Source: Desulfosporosinus acididurans (lineage in GTDB: Bacteria; Bacillota; Desulfitobacteriia; Desulfitobacteriales; Desulfitobacteriaceae). From it: 64,000 nucleotides of DNA. The notes under the pieces are model-generated. The model was not told the origin of the DNA. It saw only the letters and a list, made by a program, of their open reading frames with translations, and ran no database searches. Where the stretch lies: the NCBI RefSeq assembly GCF_001029285.1, contig NZ_LDZY01000010.1:1-64000 (forward strand), in the 5' to 3' direction. Within the stretch, counting starts at the first letter, position 1; each line of letters starts with the position of its first letter. This document shows, piece by piece, positions 47,239-55,808 of this stretch. The translations under genes and the position numbers were made by a program.

Positions 47239-48013
47239 TACCGTTCCACCTCAAATTATCCGTCATTATGTTATCTGTCCAAGCGGACTTAAGGGCAAAT
47301 GTTATGTCGAGCCAGGAAACTCCCAGGTTCAGGCACATTGCTATTGACGCCGCTGCGGAGGGTTCCTCCGCAGGATTGGGCCGCCTGGGCAAATGCCCTA
47401 CATAAGTCTCGCCCTCTCCTCTATAAAAGTCAATCCCCATTTCGTTTCGTTTCCATAGGACTTCTGAACTAGAGTTGGCCAAGCATCTTCCCATGGTCTC
47501 TTTTCCTGCCAGCATCGATAACCAGGAATCCGGCAGAACCCAGATAAAGCCGGGCCTTTCCTCACATTTCCATGTTCTATCCTTAGTTTGCCAGAGGATG
47601 GAGGGTTCGAAACCTGCTTCCTTTAAGATATGCCCCGCCAAGGGGTAACCTTCAGTCAAAACTTCCTGCTCAGAAAACGGTATAACAATTTCGTTTTCAA
47701 AAAAATTATGTAAATATACATTAATAGATTGAACCGACAGACTGTACTTCAAAATCTGCTGAGGCCGCCAATCAACGTCGTCAAGACCAGGCCAAACAAC
47801 AACTTCGGTAAAAGGGCCGATTTCATTGGCGCTACAGGCAAATGGTTTTTCCAGCCAATCCTGAGACGAGACAGAGCTAATTTCCGGTCCTGCAGGATCA
47901 AGCTCGACAAAATCGAGATTGAATTCCTTAAAGAGAGCTCGAGCCCCATCAATTCCCGGAGCTCCGGAAGGAGCAACTAAGAGCAATCTTCTTCTCGGCC
48001 ACACACGCCTCAC
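47153..48013 (-). CDS. MurC-position protein, divergent Mur-ligase-like without a visible ATP-binding loop
   Basis: The 286-residue protein lies where murC is expected, between murG and murB, but is far shorter than a Mur ligase (about 450). The N-terminus (RRLLLVAPSGAPGIDGARAL) resembles the Mur nucleotide-binding start. PLAGHILKEAGFEPSILW and PSAAASIAMCLNLGVSWLDI recall segments of the central and C-terminal ligase domains. The GTNGKT-type ATP loop, clear in MurD, MurE and MurF here, is absent. The last ~28 residues overlap murB in another frame. The start is a GTG with GAGGAG nearby. It may be a decayed MurC or a repurposed non-catalytic homologue; similarity is by eye only. Confidence 0.55.
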   Translation of the reverse strand: MRRVWPRRRLLLVAPSGAPGIDGARALFKEFNLDFVELDPAGPEISSVSSQDWLEKPFACSANEIGPFTEVVVWPGLDDVDWRPQQILKYSLSVQSINVYLHNFFENEIVIPFSEQEVLTEGYPLAGHILKEAGFEPSILWQTKDRTWKCEERPGFIWVLPDSWLSMLAGKETMGRCLANSSSEVLWKRNEMGIDFYRGEGETYVGHLPRRPNPAEEPSAAASIAMCLNLGVSWLDITFALKSAWTDNIMTDNLRWNGNGFGWNARTCGEELLTEGVNDMENRRTC

Positions 48014-48103
48014 TCCTCTTCTTTATTACTGCCATATCCTATGCATTGAGGCCAGAAGGTGTGAGCAAAGGAGAAGTTGGTTATTCACGTTCAAGACTTA
48101 AAA

Positions 48104-49213
48104 CTAGTGCCACGCTGTCTCCAAACAAAGATTCACAATTTTATTTAAGGCTTGTGGTTTAGCCATTGCACGGGATGCGATGCCCATTTCTTTCAGCCGA
48201 GCTGGAGAAGAAATTAATTCCTCAACATCCTGCCATAACTTTTCCCCAGTTAATACACGGTCTAAGATCATTCGAGCAGCGCCGGAATCCACCATGGCCT
48301 GGGCATTATATTCCTGGTGATTCTCAGCAGCAAAGGGATAGGGCACCAAAATGCCGGGAACACCGGCAACTTGTATCTCTGCTAAAGATGCAGCTCCGGC
48401 ACGGCCTATAAAGAGATCAGAACAGGCCAAGGCTTCAGGCATATCTTTTAAGTACTCAAGGATACGCCATTGGGGACTTTTCCAGGGAATCCCTTGAGCT
48501 TCCAAACCCTCAATGGTTTCCTGATACGTAACATTCCCGGTAGCCCAAATCACCTGTATCTCCGGACGCTGAAGCAGATGTTCCAGGACCACGGTCATAG
48601 CCTGGTTCAGAGTTCTGGCACCACGGCTTCCGCCTGTAACGAGGACAGTTAACTGATCCGGCTGCAATCCTAAATGCTTAGCACCGATGCTGCGGGTTAC
48701 CCGGCCAATGTCTGGACGCACTGGCAAACCGACTAATTCTAATTTATTTTGGGTTCCAAAACGGGCCATACTTTCGGGAAACGTAACCATCACCCGCTTT
48801 ACAACCTTGGCCAGGAGGCGATTGGTAATACCCGGTAAAGCGTTTTGCTCGTGGAGCATTGTTGGAATATGAAACAGGGCTGCCGTAAGTACAACAGGCC
48901 CGGATACATATCCACCCGTTCCAACGACTAAGTCCGGATGGAATTTACGCAATAAATCCTTGGTCTGCCAGAGAGCTTTTATACTTTCTCCCATAACTTT
49001 GATCGTATCCAAGCTCAGCTTCCGCGGGAGACCTTTACCGGAAATCCCGGCGAACTCTATGCCGGCCTCCGGTACCAAACGAGCTTCCATTCCGTTTCGA
49101 GTTCCCACATAAAGGATCTTAGTTTCGGAATCCCTTGCCAATAATCCCTTAGCAATAGCCAAAGCAGGATAAATATGCCCGCCTGTTCCTCCGCCTGTCA
49201 GCATTACACGCAC
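48104..49213 (-). CDS. murG: UDP-N-acetylglucosamine--N-acetylmuramyl lipid I transferase
   Basis: MurG adds GlcNAc to lipid I, giving lipid II, on the inner face of the membrane. The 369-residue protein has GGGTGGHIYPALAIA, HEQNALPGITNRLL, GGSRGARTLNQ and GRAGAASLAEIQVAGVPGIL. The start is GTG 49213 after GGGG. Its stop is about 90 bp upstream of the MurC-position protein. Confidence 0.97.
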   Translation of the reverse strand: MRVMLTGGGTGGHIYPALAIAKGLLARDSETKILYVGTRNGMEARLVPEAGIEFAGISGKGLPRKLSLDTIKVMGESIKALWQTKDLLRKFHPDLVVGTGGYVSGPVVLTAALFHIPTMLHEQNALPGITNRLLAKVVKRVMVTFPESMARFGTQNKLELVGLPVRPDIGRVTRSIGAKHLGLQPDQLTVLVTGGSRGARTLNQAMTVVLEHLLQRPEIQVIWATGNVTYQETIEGLEAQGIPWKSPQWRILEYLKDMPEALACSDLFIGRAGAASLAEIQVAGVPGILVPYPFAAENHQEYNAQAMVDSGAARMILDRVLTGEKLWQDVEELISSPARLKEMGIASRAMAKPQALNKIVNLCLETAWH

Positions 49214-49230
49214 CGATCTATACCCCTTCC

Positions 49231-50325
49231 TTACCTAATTTCCCGGGAAATTCGAAGCAAGACTCCGACACCCAGCATTGTAAAAACCAAGGAGGTTCCT
49301 CCATAACTGATAAAGGGCAGCGTTATCCCTGTTACAGGCAATACACCGCTTACAACCCCCATATTGATCATAGCTTGAATGGATATCATAGCCGTTAGGC
49401 CAACTGCCAACAGACCGGAAAAAACATCCTCAGATCTCATGGCCACACGAAATCCTCTCCAAGCGAACAGGAAAAACAACATGACAACTAACGTAGCTCC
49501 AACAAAACCAAGTTCTTCTCCAATCATGGCAAAAATAAAATCAGTATGATTCTCAGGCAAATAGAGGAATTTTTGCCGGCTTTGCCCTAATCCCAAACCA
49601 AATAGCCCTCCCGGCCCTAAGGCTAACAGGGCTTGGATCGTTTGATATCCGTTACCGAGAGGATCTGCCCAGGGATCAAGGAAGGCAAAAATCCTCCGCA
49701 TTCTGTAGGGCGCAGCAGCAATTGCCGCTACGACCAAACCTAATCCGCTTCCGCCTAATCCTAAAATATGTGAAGTTTTGGCACCAGCAGCAATCAACAT
49801 AAAAAAGGTTGTCGCTGCAATTACTAAGGTTGTTCCCAGGTCGGGCTGGAGCATAATCAGCCCTGCAATTAACCCCATCAGACCGAGAACGGGCAAAACC
49901 CCTTTGCGAAAGGATTGAATCTTATGAGGGTTTAAGGCCAGAAGATGCGCCATCACTAAAACCATGGAAAGCTTGATTACTTCGGAAGGCTGTATAGATA
50001 AAGGACCAAGGCCGATCCAACGATCGGCACCATTTACTCGCCGACCAAGTCCAGGCACTTTAACCGCCACCAACAGGACAATAGCAATGTAAAGGGCTGG
50101 TTTCGCAAATCGGCGCAGCATTTGTAAATCAACCCTATAACTCACCAACATAGCTAACAATCCCAAGGACACCCAAATCGATTCAGCCTTGAGAAAATGA
50201 TAAGGATCATCGAACTGAATGTATCCTCGCACTGCACTCGAGCTATAGACCATAATAAAGCCTATCCCCAGCAAGGCTAAAATCGCGCCCAACAAAACCA
50301 AATCCGGTCGGTGATACCTTCGCAC
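49231..50325 (-). CDS. ftsW: SEDS peptidoglycan glycosyltransferase FtsW/SpoVE
   Basis: SEDS proteins polymerise lipid II together with a class B PBP. The 364-residue protein has about ten membrane spans, the conserved IQPSEVIKLSM and QPDLGTTLV motifs, and a C-terminal GVVSGVLPVTGITLPFISYG. The start is GTG after GGGGG. Whether it is the vegetative FtsW or the sporulation SpoVE cannot be decided; location in dcw with spoVD-type PBP allows either. Confidence 0.93.
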   Translation of the reverse strand: MRRYHRPDLVLLGAILALLGIGFIMVYSSSAVRGYIQFDDPYHFLKAESIWVSLGLLAMLVSYRVDLQMLRRFAKPALYIAIVLLVAVKVPGLGRRVNGADRWIGLGPLSIQPSEVIKLSMVLVMAHLLALNPHKIQSFRKGVLPVLGLMGLIAGLIMLQPDLGTTLVIAATTFFMLIAAGAKTSHILGLGGSGLGLVVAAIAAAPYRMRRIFAFLDPWADPLGNGYQTIQALLALGPGGLFGLGLGQSRQKFLYLPENHTDFIFAMIGEELGFVGATLVVMLFFLFAWRGFRVAMRSEDVFSGLLAVGLTAMISIQAMINMGVVSGVLPVTGITLPFISYGGTSLVFTMLGVGVLLRISREIR

Positions 50326-50339
50326 ATAGAGTTCCCCCT

Positions 50340-51701
50340 TTATTGTTCAATGGGTTCCCTATAATGCCTACGCACTAACTCCTTAAACAATTCCCCTCTT
50401 TCCTCATAACTTTTAAACATATCCCAACTTGTACAAGCAGGAGACAGGAGAACAACGTCACCAGGTCTTGCCTCGGCAATTGCTTTCTCAACACCGTCAG
50501 CAAAACTCGAAGCCCGAATAATTCTCTCAACGCCTTCATCTCTTGCCGCCTGTTCCATCTCGTCCGCCGCCATTCCCAACAAAACCAGACTCTTAACCCT
50601 TACTTTAACGATTTTCATAAAATCATGAAAGTCGAGCCCTTTATTTTTACCTCCGGCAATTAGGACTAAGGGTTCTTCAAAAGCCAGCAAAGCCTTAGCC
50701 GCCGCATCCGTGTTAGTTCCTTTGGAATCGTTCACGAAAAGAATATCGTCAAAGGTGCCGACAATTTCTTCTCTGTGTTCTACCCCCGGAAATTCTGCAA
50801 GGCCTTCGGCAATCTCGGTCCAAGAAAGCCCCAAGGCCTTAGCTGCTGCTGCGGCAGCCATGACATTTTCCAAATTATGTGCACCGCGCAATTGAAGCTT
50901 CCGGCGTGAAATGATAGGAATGATTCTACCGTTTTGCGCATAAACAATGTTGTCTTGATGTAAGCTGATACCATTTTCCAGAAATGATGTGGGGCTGAAA
51001 TAAAGAACTTGGCCCGTCAATGCAGCTCCTAACTCACGAACATAGGGATCATCCCAATTTAAAATGGCTAAATCAGTTTCCATTTGATTCTCGAAAATTC
51101 GAGCTTTTGCTGCCAAATAGTTTTCTATCGAACCATGTCGATCCAGATGATCAGGAGTAAGGTTTAATAAGGTTGCAATATGAACTCTAAGTTTATGTAT
51201 AAACTCTAATTGAAAACTCGATAACTCTGCAACAACAATCCCTGTCTCATCCATTCCTTCAACTTGTCCACTCAGAGCAACTCCGATATTGCCCGCTACT
51301 ATAGATGGCCTGCCTGTCCGTTTGGCTAATTCTCCAATCAAGGACGTCGTTGTCGTTTTGCCATTAGTTCCTGTAACCCCAACACAAAGAGCAGGACAAT
51401 CAAACATCGCCAGTTCAACCTCGCTCCAAACGTCTGCCTTCTGGCTCAGAGCGTCTTGAACCAAGGAAAGTTTTGGCGATACTCCTGGCGACAATACCAA
51501 AAGATCCGGATTAATATCTCGATACTCCGGTACAAAACCCGTCAACAAATGTTTATCATCAAGATTCAAACGTTCAACACCTTCAAGTTGTTCTAAGGAC
51601 TTGCCATCAGTCAAAAAAACTTCTGCTCCTAATTTCTGGAGCTTACGCACAGCAGCCTGACCGCTAAGGCCTGCCCCGATCACCAAAACACGTTTATTCA
51701 T
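50340..51701 (-). CDS. murD: UDP-N-acetylmuramoylalanine--D-glutamate ligase
   Basis: MurD adds D-Glu to UDP-MurNAc-L-Ala. The 453-residue protein has the ATP loop GVTGTNGKTTT, a family NLTPDHLDRHGS motif, the NDSKGTNTDA motif and AGGKNKGLDF. The start at ATG 51701 follows GGAGGATAACTGG. A long palindrome lies directly upstream. Confidence 0.97.
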   Translation of the reverse strand: MNKRVLVIGAGLSGQAAVRKLQKLGAEVFLTDGKSLEQLEGVERLNLDDKHLLTGFVPEYRDINPDLLVLSPGVSPKLSLVQDALSQKADVWSEVELAMFDCPALCVGVTGTNGKTTTTSLIGELAKRTGRPSIVAGNIGVALSGQVEGMDETGIVVAELSSFQLEFIHKLRVHIATLLNLTPDHLDRHGSIENYLAAKARIFENQMETDLAILNWDDPYVRELGAALTGQVLYFSPTSFLENGISLHQDNIVYAQNGRIIPIISRRKLQLRGAHNLENVMAAAAAAKALGLSWTEIAEGLAEFPGVEHREEIVGTFDDILFVNDSKGTNTDAAAKALLAFEEPLVLIAGGKNKGLDFHDFMKIVKVRVKSLVLLGMAADEMEQAARDEGVERIIRASSFADGVEKAIAEARPGDVVLLSPACTSWDMFKSYEERGELFKELVRRHYREPIEQ

Positions 51702-51724
51702 CCAGTTATCCTCCATCGTGTTAC

Positions 51725-51791
51725 GGGGACGGTCCTTTTAACACATTTTTTGGAACATTTTGGGGTAAAGCGTGTTAAAAGGACCGTCCCC
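51725..51791. repeat. perfect 20-bp inverted repeat between mraY and murD
   Basis: GGGGACGGTCCTTTTAACAC (51725-51744) and its exact reverse complement (51772-51791) enclose a 27-bp A/T-rich loop. The GGGGACGGTCC core recalls dispersed palindromes common in Clostridia. No T-run follows, so it is more like a REP/MITE element than a terminator. Confidence 0.75.
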
Positions 51792-51825
51792 CCAACACGC
51801 TGCGACAAATGTCGCCCTTCAACAT

Positions 51826-52827
51826 TTAGCTTAGGGTTGGCATGTAGGCAACAATTCCCAGAATTGCACATGCTAAAGCCACCGCCCAGAAAACAAGAAC
51901 CACCTTCCACTCGCTCCAGCCTCCAAGTTCAAAGTGATGGTGGAGAGGGCTCATGCGAAAAACCCTTTTTCCAGTAGTCTTAAAGGAAGCAACCTGAATA
52001 ATGACAGAAAGCGCTTCCACGGCATATAACCCCCCAACAATAATAAAAACAAATTCGCTTTTAGTAAGAACCGCCAGGCAGGCTAAAGCCCCGCCCAAAG
52101 CAAGAGATCCTGTATCGCCCATAAACACGCGGGCAGGATGAGCATTAAAGCGCAAAAATCCTAAACATCCGCCGGCTAAAGCAGCGGCGAAAACGGCCAT
52201 ATCCGTCTCATGAGCTAAAACTGCCACTCCCTGAATAGCTGCCATCAGGGCGATAACGATATAGCCCATCCCGGCAATCATTGTACTTCCGGCGGCTAAA
52301 CCGTCCAATCCATCGGTAAGATTTACAGCGTTAGTCATTAGCACAATGACAAGAGAAATTAAAACATAGTAAAACCAACCCAATTCAAGATGCACTGAGG
52401 TAAAAGGAATGGAGACATCAGTCCCTCTGCCTAACCAACGAACTGATATCCACATTAGCACAAAGGCCAAAGCAAACTGGCCAATAAGTTTTTGATAAGC
52501 GCGAAGTCCCAAAGAACGATGCATAACGACCTTTATAAAATCATCAATAAATCCGATGAGTCCAAAACCCAGCGTCGTTCCGACAAGAGTCACCATTTCC
52601 AGGGAGGTAGGTTGTTCTGCACAAAATAACGAACCGGCAATAATCCCGACAAGAAATATTATTCCTCCCATAGTCGGTGTTCCGGTCTTTTGCAAATGTC
52701 GTTTGGGACCATCATCCCGTACCGTTTGACCGAACTTTAGTATCCTTAAAATAGGGATCACAAAAGGACCCAAAACTAATGTGATTATTAGGGCTAACCC
52801 TCCAGCCATGACCAAACGCTCAGACAT
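51826..52827 (-). CDS. mraY: phospho-N-acetylmuramoyl-pentapeptide transferase
   Basis: MraY makes lipid I from UDP-MurNAc-pentapeptide and undecaprenyl phosphate. The 333-residue protein has about ten membrane spans, [10 protein letters not shown] and [15 protein letters not shown] with catalytic Asp residues, and [12 protein letters not shown] and SPLHHHFE near the end. Confidence 0.96.
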   Translation of the reverse strand: MSERLVMAGGLALIITLVLGPFVIPILRILKFGQTVRDDGPKRHLQKTGTPTMGGIIFLVGIIAGSLFCAEQPTSLEMVTLVGTTLGFGLIGFIDDFIKVVMHRSLGLRAYQKLIGQFALAFVLMWISVRWLGRGTDVSIPFTSVHLELGWFYYVLISLVIVLMTNAVNLTDGLDGLAAGSTMIAGMGYIVIALMAAIQGVAVLAHETDMAVFAAALAGGCLGFLRFNAHPARVFMGDTGSLALGGALACLAVLTKSEFVFIIVGGLYAVEALSVIIQVASFKTTGKRVFRMSPLHHHFELGGWSEWKVVLVFWAVALACAILGIVAYMPTLS

Positions 52828-52830
52828 GCG

Positions 52831-54264
52831 CTATTCCATCCTTTTCTCTGATCTTTCGAGTTGTGCGGTGATCTCTTCCATTCTCATTCCCCGCGAACCC
52901 TTTATAAGCACCCAGGTTCCTGGGCCGCAATCTGTCAGAAGATCGCGGGCTTTTCTTACAGCCTCTTCACGAGTATCGAACATATAAATCTGATTTGCAG
53001 GGTATCCGGCCATTCGCGCTCCATAAGCTATATCCTGAGCCAATTTCCCCACCGTAAGCAAAGCACTGATTCCAAGTTCGGCAACAGTTTGACCAACCTC
53101 ACGGTGCCCCGATACTGCGGAGGAACCCAACTCGTACATTTCCCCCAAAATGGCAATGGTTTTATTTTCCATTGCCCTTTCTCTAAGAATTTTTAAAGAA
53201 GCTTGCATGGAGACAGGATTTGCATTATAGACATCACTAATCAGCGTCGTTTCAGAAATTCCTGGCCGCAGCTCTAAGCGCATTTTGGAAAGTTCCAGTT
53301 CACGCAGACCTTTGCATCCTTCCGCTAAGGAAATATCAAAGGCTGTCCCCACAGCAAGGGCTGCCAAAGCATCTAAAACATTATGCCTGCCCGGCAAGGG
53401 CAGAAATGCTTCTTCTTTCTGCTCGCGGAAATTCACAAGAAATTTCGTCCCCAGAGCTCCCTCAGGACCAAGCTGCGAACCTTGAATATCGGGAGAGATT
53501 AATTCCTCACTAAGGCCATAGAACAATTTCACATGCGAGTCAAAACTTGCCTTACGGACAGATTGTTCATCTTCAGCATTCAAAATGGCAACACCTTCAA
53601 GGGGAAGGGCATCAATAAGTTCCCACTTCGCTTGGGCAATTCGTTCCTGAGTCAAAAGCAATTCCAAGTGAGTTGTGCCGATATTCGTAATCACTCCGAT
53701 GTCAGGCTTCCCAATATCACACAAAGCCTTAATTTCACCCAGTCCCCGCATGCCCATTTCCAAAATTAAGATCTCTGTCTCCGGGGGGGCATTTAGAATC
53801 GTCAAAGGAAGCCCTAACTCATTGTTATGATTCTCCTTACTGCGATAGACTTGAAAACGCTGAGCCAAAACTGCTGCAATCATATCTTTAGTTGTAGTTT
53901 TCCCATTACTCCCCGTGACTGCAACGACCTTTGCTCCAAGTTCGATGCGCCAAAAACGGGCCAGCTCTTGAAGAGCTTCCTGCCCGGAATTAACCAAAAG
54001 GAGCGCTTTCCCCTCAGGGGCCCGTGGGATCTGTCCTCGTTTCTTAAAGTATCCTTCTTCCGCAATAACCAAAGCTGCCCCTTTTTCCCAAGCAGCGTTA
54101 ACATACTCGTGTCCGTCCACTCGTTCGCCGGGAAGGGCAAAGAACATCTCCCCGCCCTGTGCCTGACGACTATCAAGAATACACCCTCTCACTTCAACCT
54201 TTGGGTCTCCGTATAAAGTCCCTTTGGTGATCTGAGCTGTTTTTTCAGCCGTCCATTTAAACAT
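52831..54264 (-). CDS. murF: UDP-MurNAc-tripeptide--D-alanyl-D-alanine ligase
   Basis: MurF adds D-Ala-D-Ala to the UDP-MurNAc-tripeptide. The 477-residue protein has VTGSNGKTTTKDMI, the HNNELGLPLTIL motif, NIGTTHLE and DVYNANPVSMQASL. The start overlaps the murE stop by 8 bp. Confidence 0.97.
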   Translation of the reverse strand: MFKWTAEKTAQITKGTLYGDPKVEVRGCILDSRQAQGGEMFFALPGERVDGHEYVNAAWEKGAALVIAEEGYFKKRGQIPRAPEGKALLLVNSGQEALQELARFWRIELGAKVVAVTGSNGKTTTKDMIAAVLAQRFQVYRSKENHNNELGLPLTILNAPPETEILILEMGMRGLGEIKALCDIGKPDIGVITNIGTTHLELLLTQERIAQAKWELIDALPLEGVAILNAEDEQSVRKASFDSHVKLFYGLSEELISPDIQGSQLGPEGALGTKFLVNFREQKEEAFLPLPGRHNVLDALAALAVGTAFDISLAEGCKGLRELELSKMRLELRPGISETTLISDVYNANPVSMQASLKILRERAMENKTIAILGEMYELGSSAVSGHREVGQTVAELGISALLTVGKLAQDIAYGARMAGYPANQIYMFDTREEAVRKARDLLTDCGPGTWVLIKGSRGMRMEEITAQLERSEKRME

Positions 54265-55726
54265 ATCCCAGCCTCCTTAAGGATTCTCGGGCAACTTCAC
54301 GGTCGTCAAAGGGATGAACCTCTGTTCCAAAAATTTGGTAAGTTTCATGCCCCTTGCCGGCAATTAAAACTGTATCTCCCGGTTTAGCCATGTGGCAAGC
54401 TTTCTCAATGGCTTCTCTGCGATCAGGCAAGGCCAGGTAATCTGTAGTTGAGATACCTTGAAGTATCTCTTGAATAATCAGCTGCGGATCTTCAGTTCGC
54501 GGGTTATCCGACGTCACAATCAGGAAATCACTCTCTTGTGAGGCAACCCTTCCCATTAGAGGCCGTTTTCCCCGGTCTCGGTCTCCCCCACATCCGAAAA
54601 CGGTAATCAGCTTTCCTTGAGTGAAATCTCGTGCTGTACGAACAACATTTTCCAAGCCGTCAGGTGTATGGGCATAATCAACAATGACTTGAAAGGGCTG
54701 CCCACAGCGAACACTCTCAAAGCGCCCCGGAACACCGGGAATTTCGGCCAGAGCCTCAGCCACGTCCTTAGGATCATAGCCTCGCTCCACTCCCCAGACA
54801 AAAGCTGCCAGGGCGTTATAGACACTAAAAAAACCCGGTGTAGCGTAGGTGATATCCTGAATCTTCCCCTCAAAGCGAACCTTAAAAAGCACGCCATCAG
54901 CGGTAACCTGCACATACTCAGCCCGATAATCTGCTTCCTGATTATGGATCCCATAACTCACCACCGGAGCGCTTGATACCTTAACTAATTTCAAAAATGC
55001 CGGATCATCTCCATTAAGAATACTGAATTTCGGTTGTTTTTCGCCCTTCAGATTGGCGAACAATTTAGATTTAGCATTTAGGTATTCTTCCATAGTTTTA
55101 TGATAGTCCAAGTGATCTTGTGTTAGATTAGTAAAAATACCCACATCAAATTCGCAGCCGGCTACCCGTCCTAAATCCAAGGCATGCGAAGAAACTTCCA
55201 TGACGGCCACACTTACCCCTTCAGAGACCATTTCTCCTAAAAGTTTCTGAACCTCGATGGCTTCCGGTGTAGTTCTATCCCCCGGAATTTCCCGCCCATC
55301 AATCCGAGCACCCAAGGTGCCTATAATACCGGCTTTTTGCTTCTGATGTGAGGCGATTTTTTCGATGAGATACGTTATCGTTGTCTTCCCGTTGGTTCCC
55401 GTCACGCCGATCAATTCTAATCGTTCACTTGGAAAGCCATAAATGACAGCTGCAATTGGTCCCATCGCTTGACGAACACTAGCGACTTTTACCTGCGGAA
55501 CTTCAAGAGGCAAAAAGCGTTCAACAAGCAAAGCTGCCGCTCCCGATTTAACAGCAGCTGCCGCAAAATCATGTCCATCCACTTTAAAACCTGGAACACA
55601 AGCATAAAGCTCTCCTTCTTTTACGCGGCGAGAATCCATGGCTATCCCTTTAATTAAAACTTCAGTATCCCCCGATGAATCCTGAACTTTAACGTCATTC
55701 ATTATTTCAGACAGTGATTTTGCCAT
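54257..55726 (-). CDS. murE: UDP-MurNAc-L-alanyl-D-glutamate--diamino acid ligase
   Basis: MurE adds the third residue of the stem peptide. The 489-residue protein has GVTGTNGKTTITYLIEK, NLTQDHLDYHKTM and, near the C-terminus, TSDNPRTEDP, the motif associated with meso-diaminopimelate specificity. The start at ATG 55726 has GAGG ten bases upstream; an ATG three codons earlier is too close to it. Confidence 0.96.
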   Translation of the reverse strand: MAKSLSEIMNDVKVQDSSGDTEVLIKGIAMDSRRVKEGELYACVPGFKVDGHDFAAAAVKSGAAALLVERFLPLEVPQVKVASVRQAMGPIAAVIYGFPSERLELIGVTGTNGKTTITYLIEKIASHQKQKAGIIGTLGARIDGREIPGDRTTPEAIEVQKLLGEMVSEGVSVAVMEVSSHALDLGRVAGCEFDVGIFTNLTQDHLDYHKTMEEYLNAKSKLFANLKGEKQPKFSILNGDDPAFLKLVKVSSAPVVSYGIHNQEADYRAEYVQVTADGVLFKVRFEGKIQDITYATPGFFSVYNALAAFVWGVERGYDPKDVAEALAEIPGVPGRFESVRCGQPFQVIVDYAHTPDGLENVVRTARDFTQGKLITVFGCGGDRDRGKRPLMGRVASQESDFLIVTSDNPRTEDPQLIIQEILQGISTTDYLALPDRREAIEKACHMAKPGDTVLIAGKGHETYQIFGTEVHPFDDREVARESLRRLGYV

Positions 55727-55808
55727 CGCAGGCATACCTCATCATCCCTTCATACGCTTTATTAATTAGTATAGACAATTCATTCCAACAACAGACCTAA
55801 CTTCTTCA

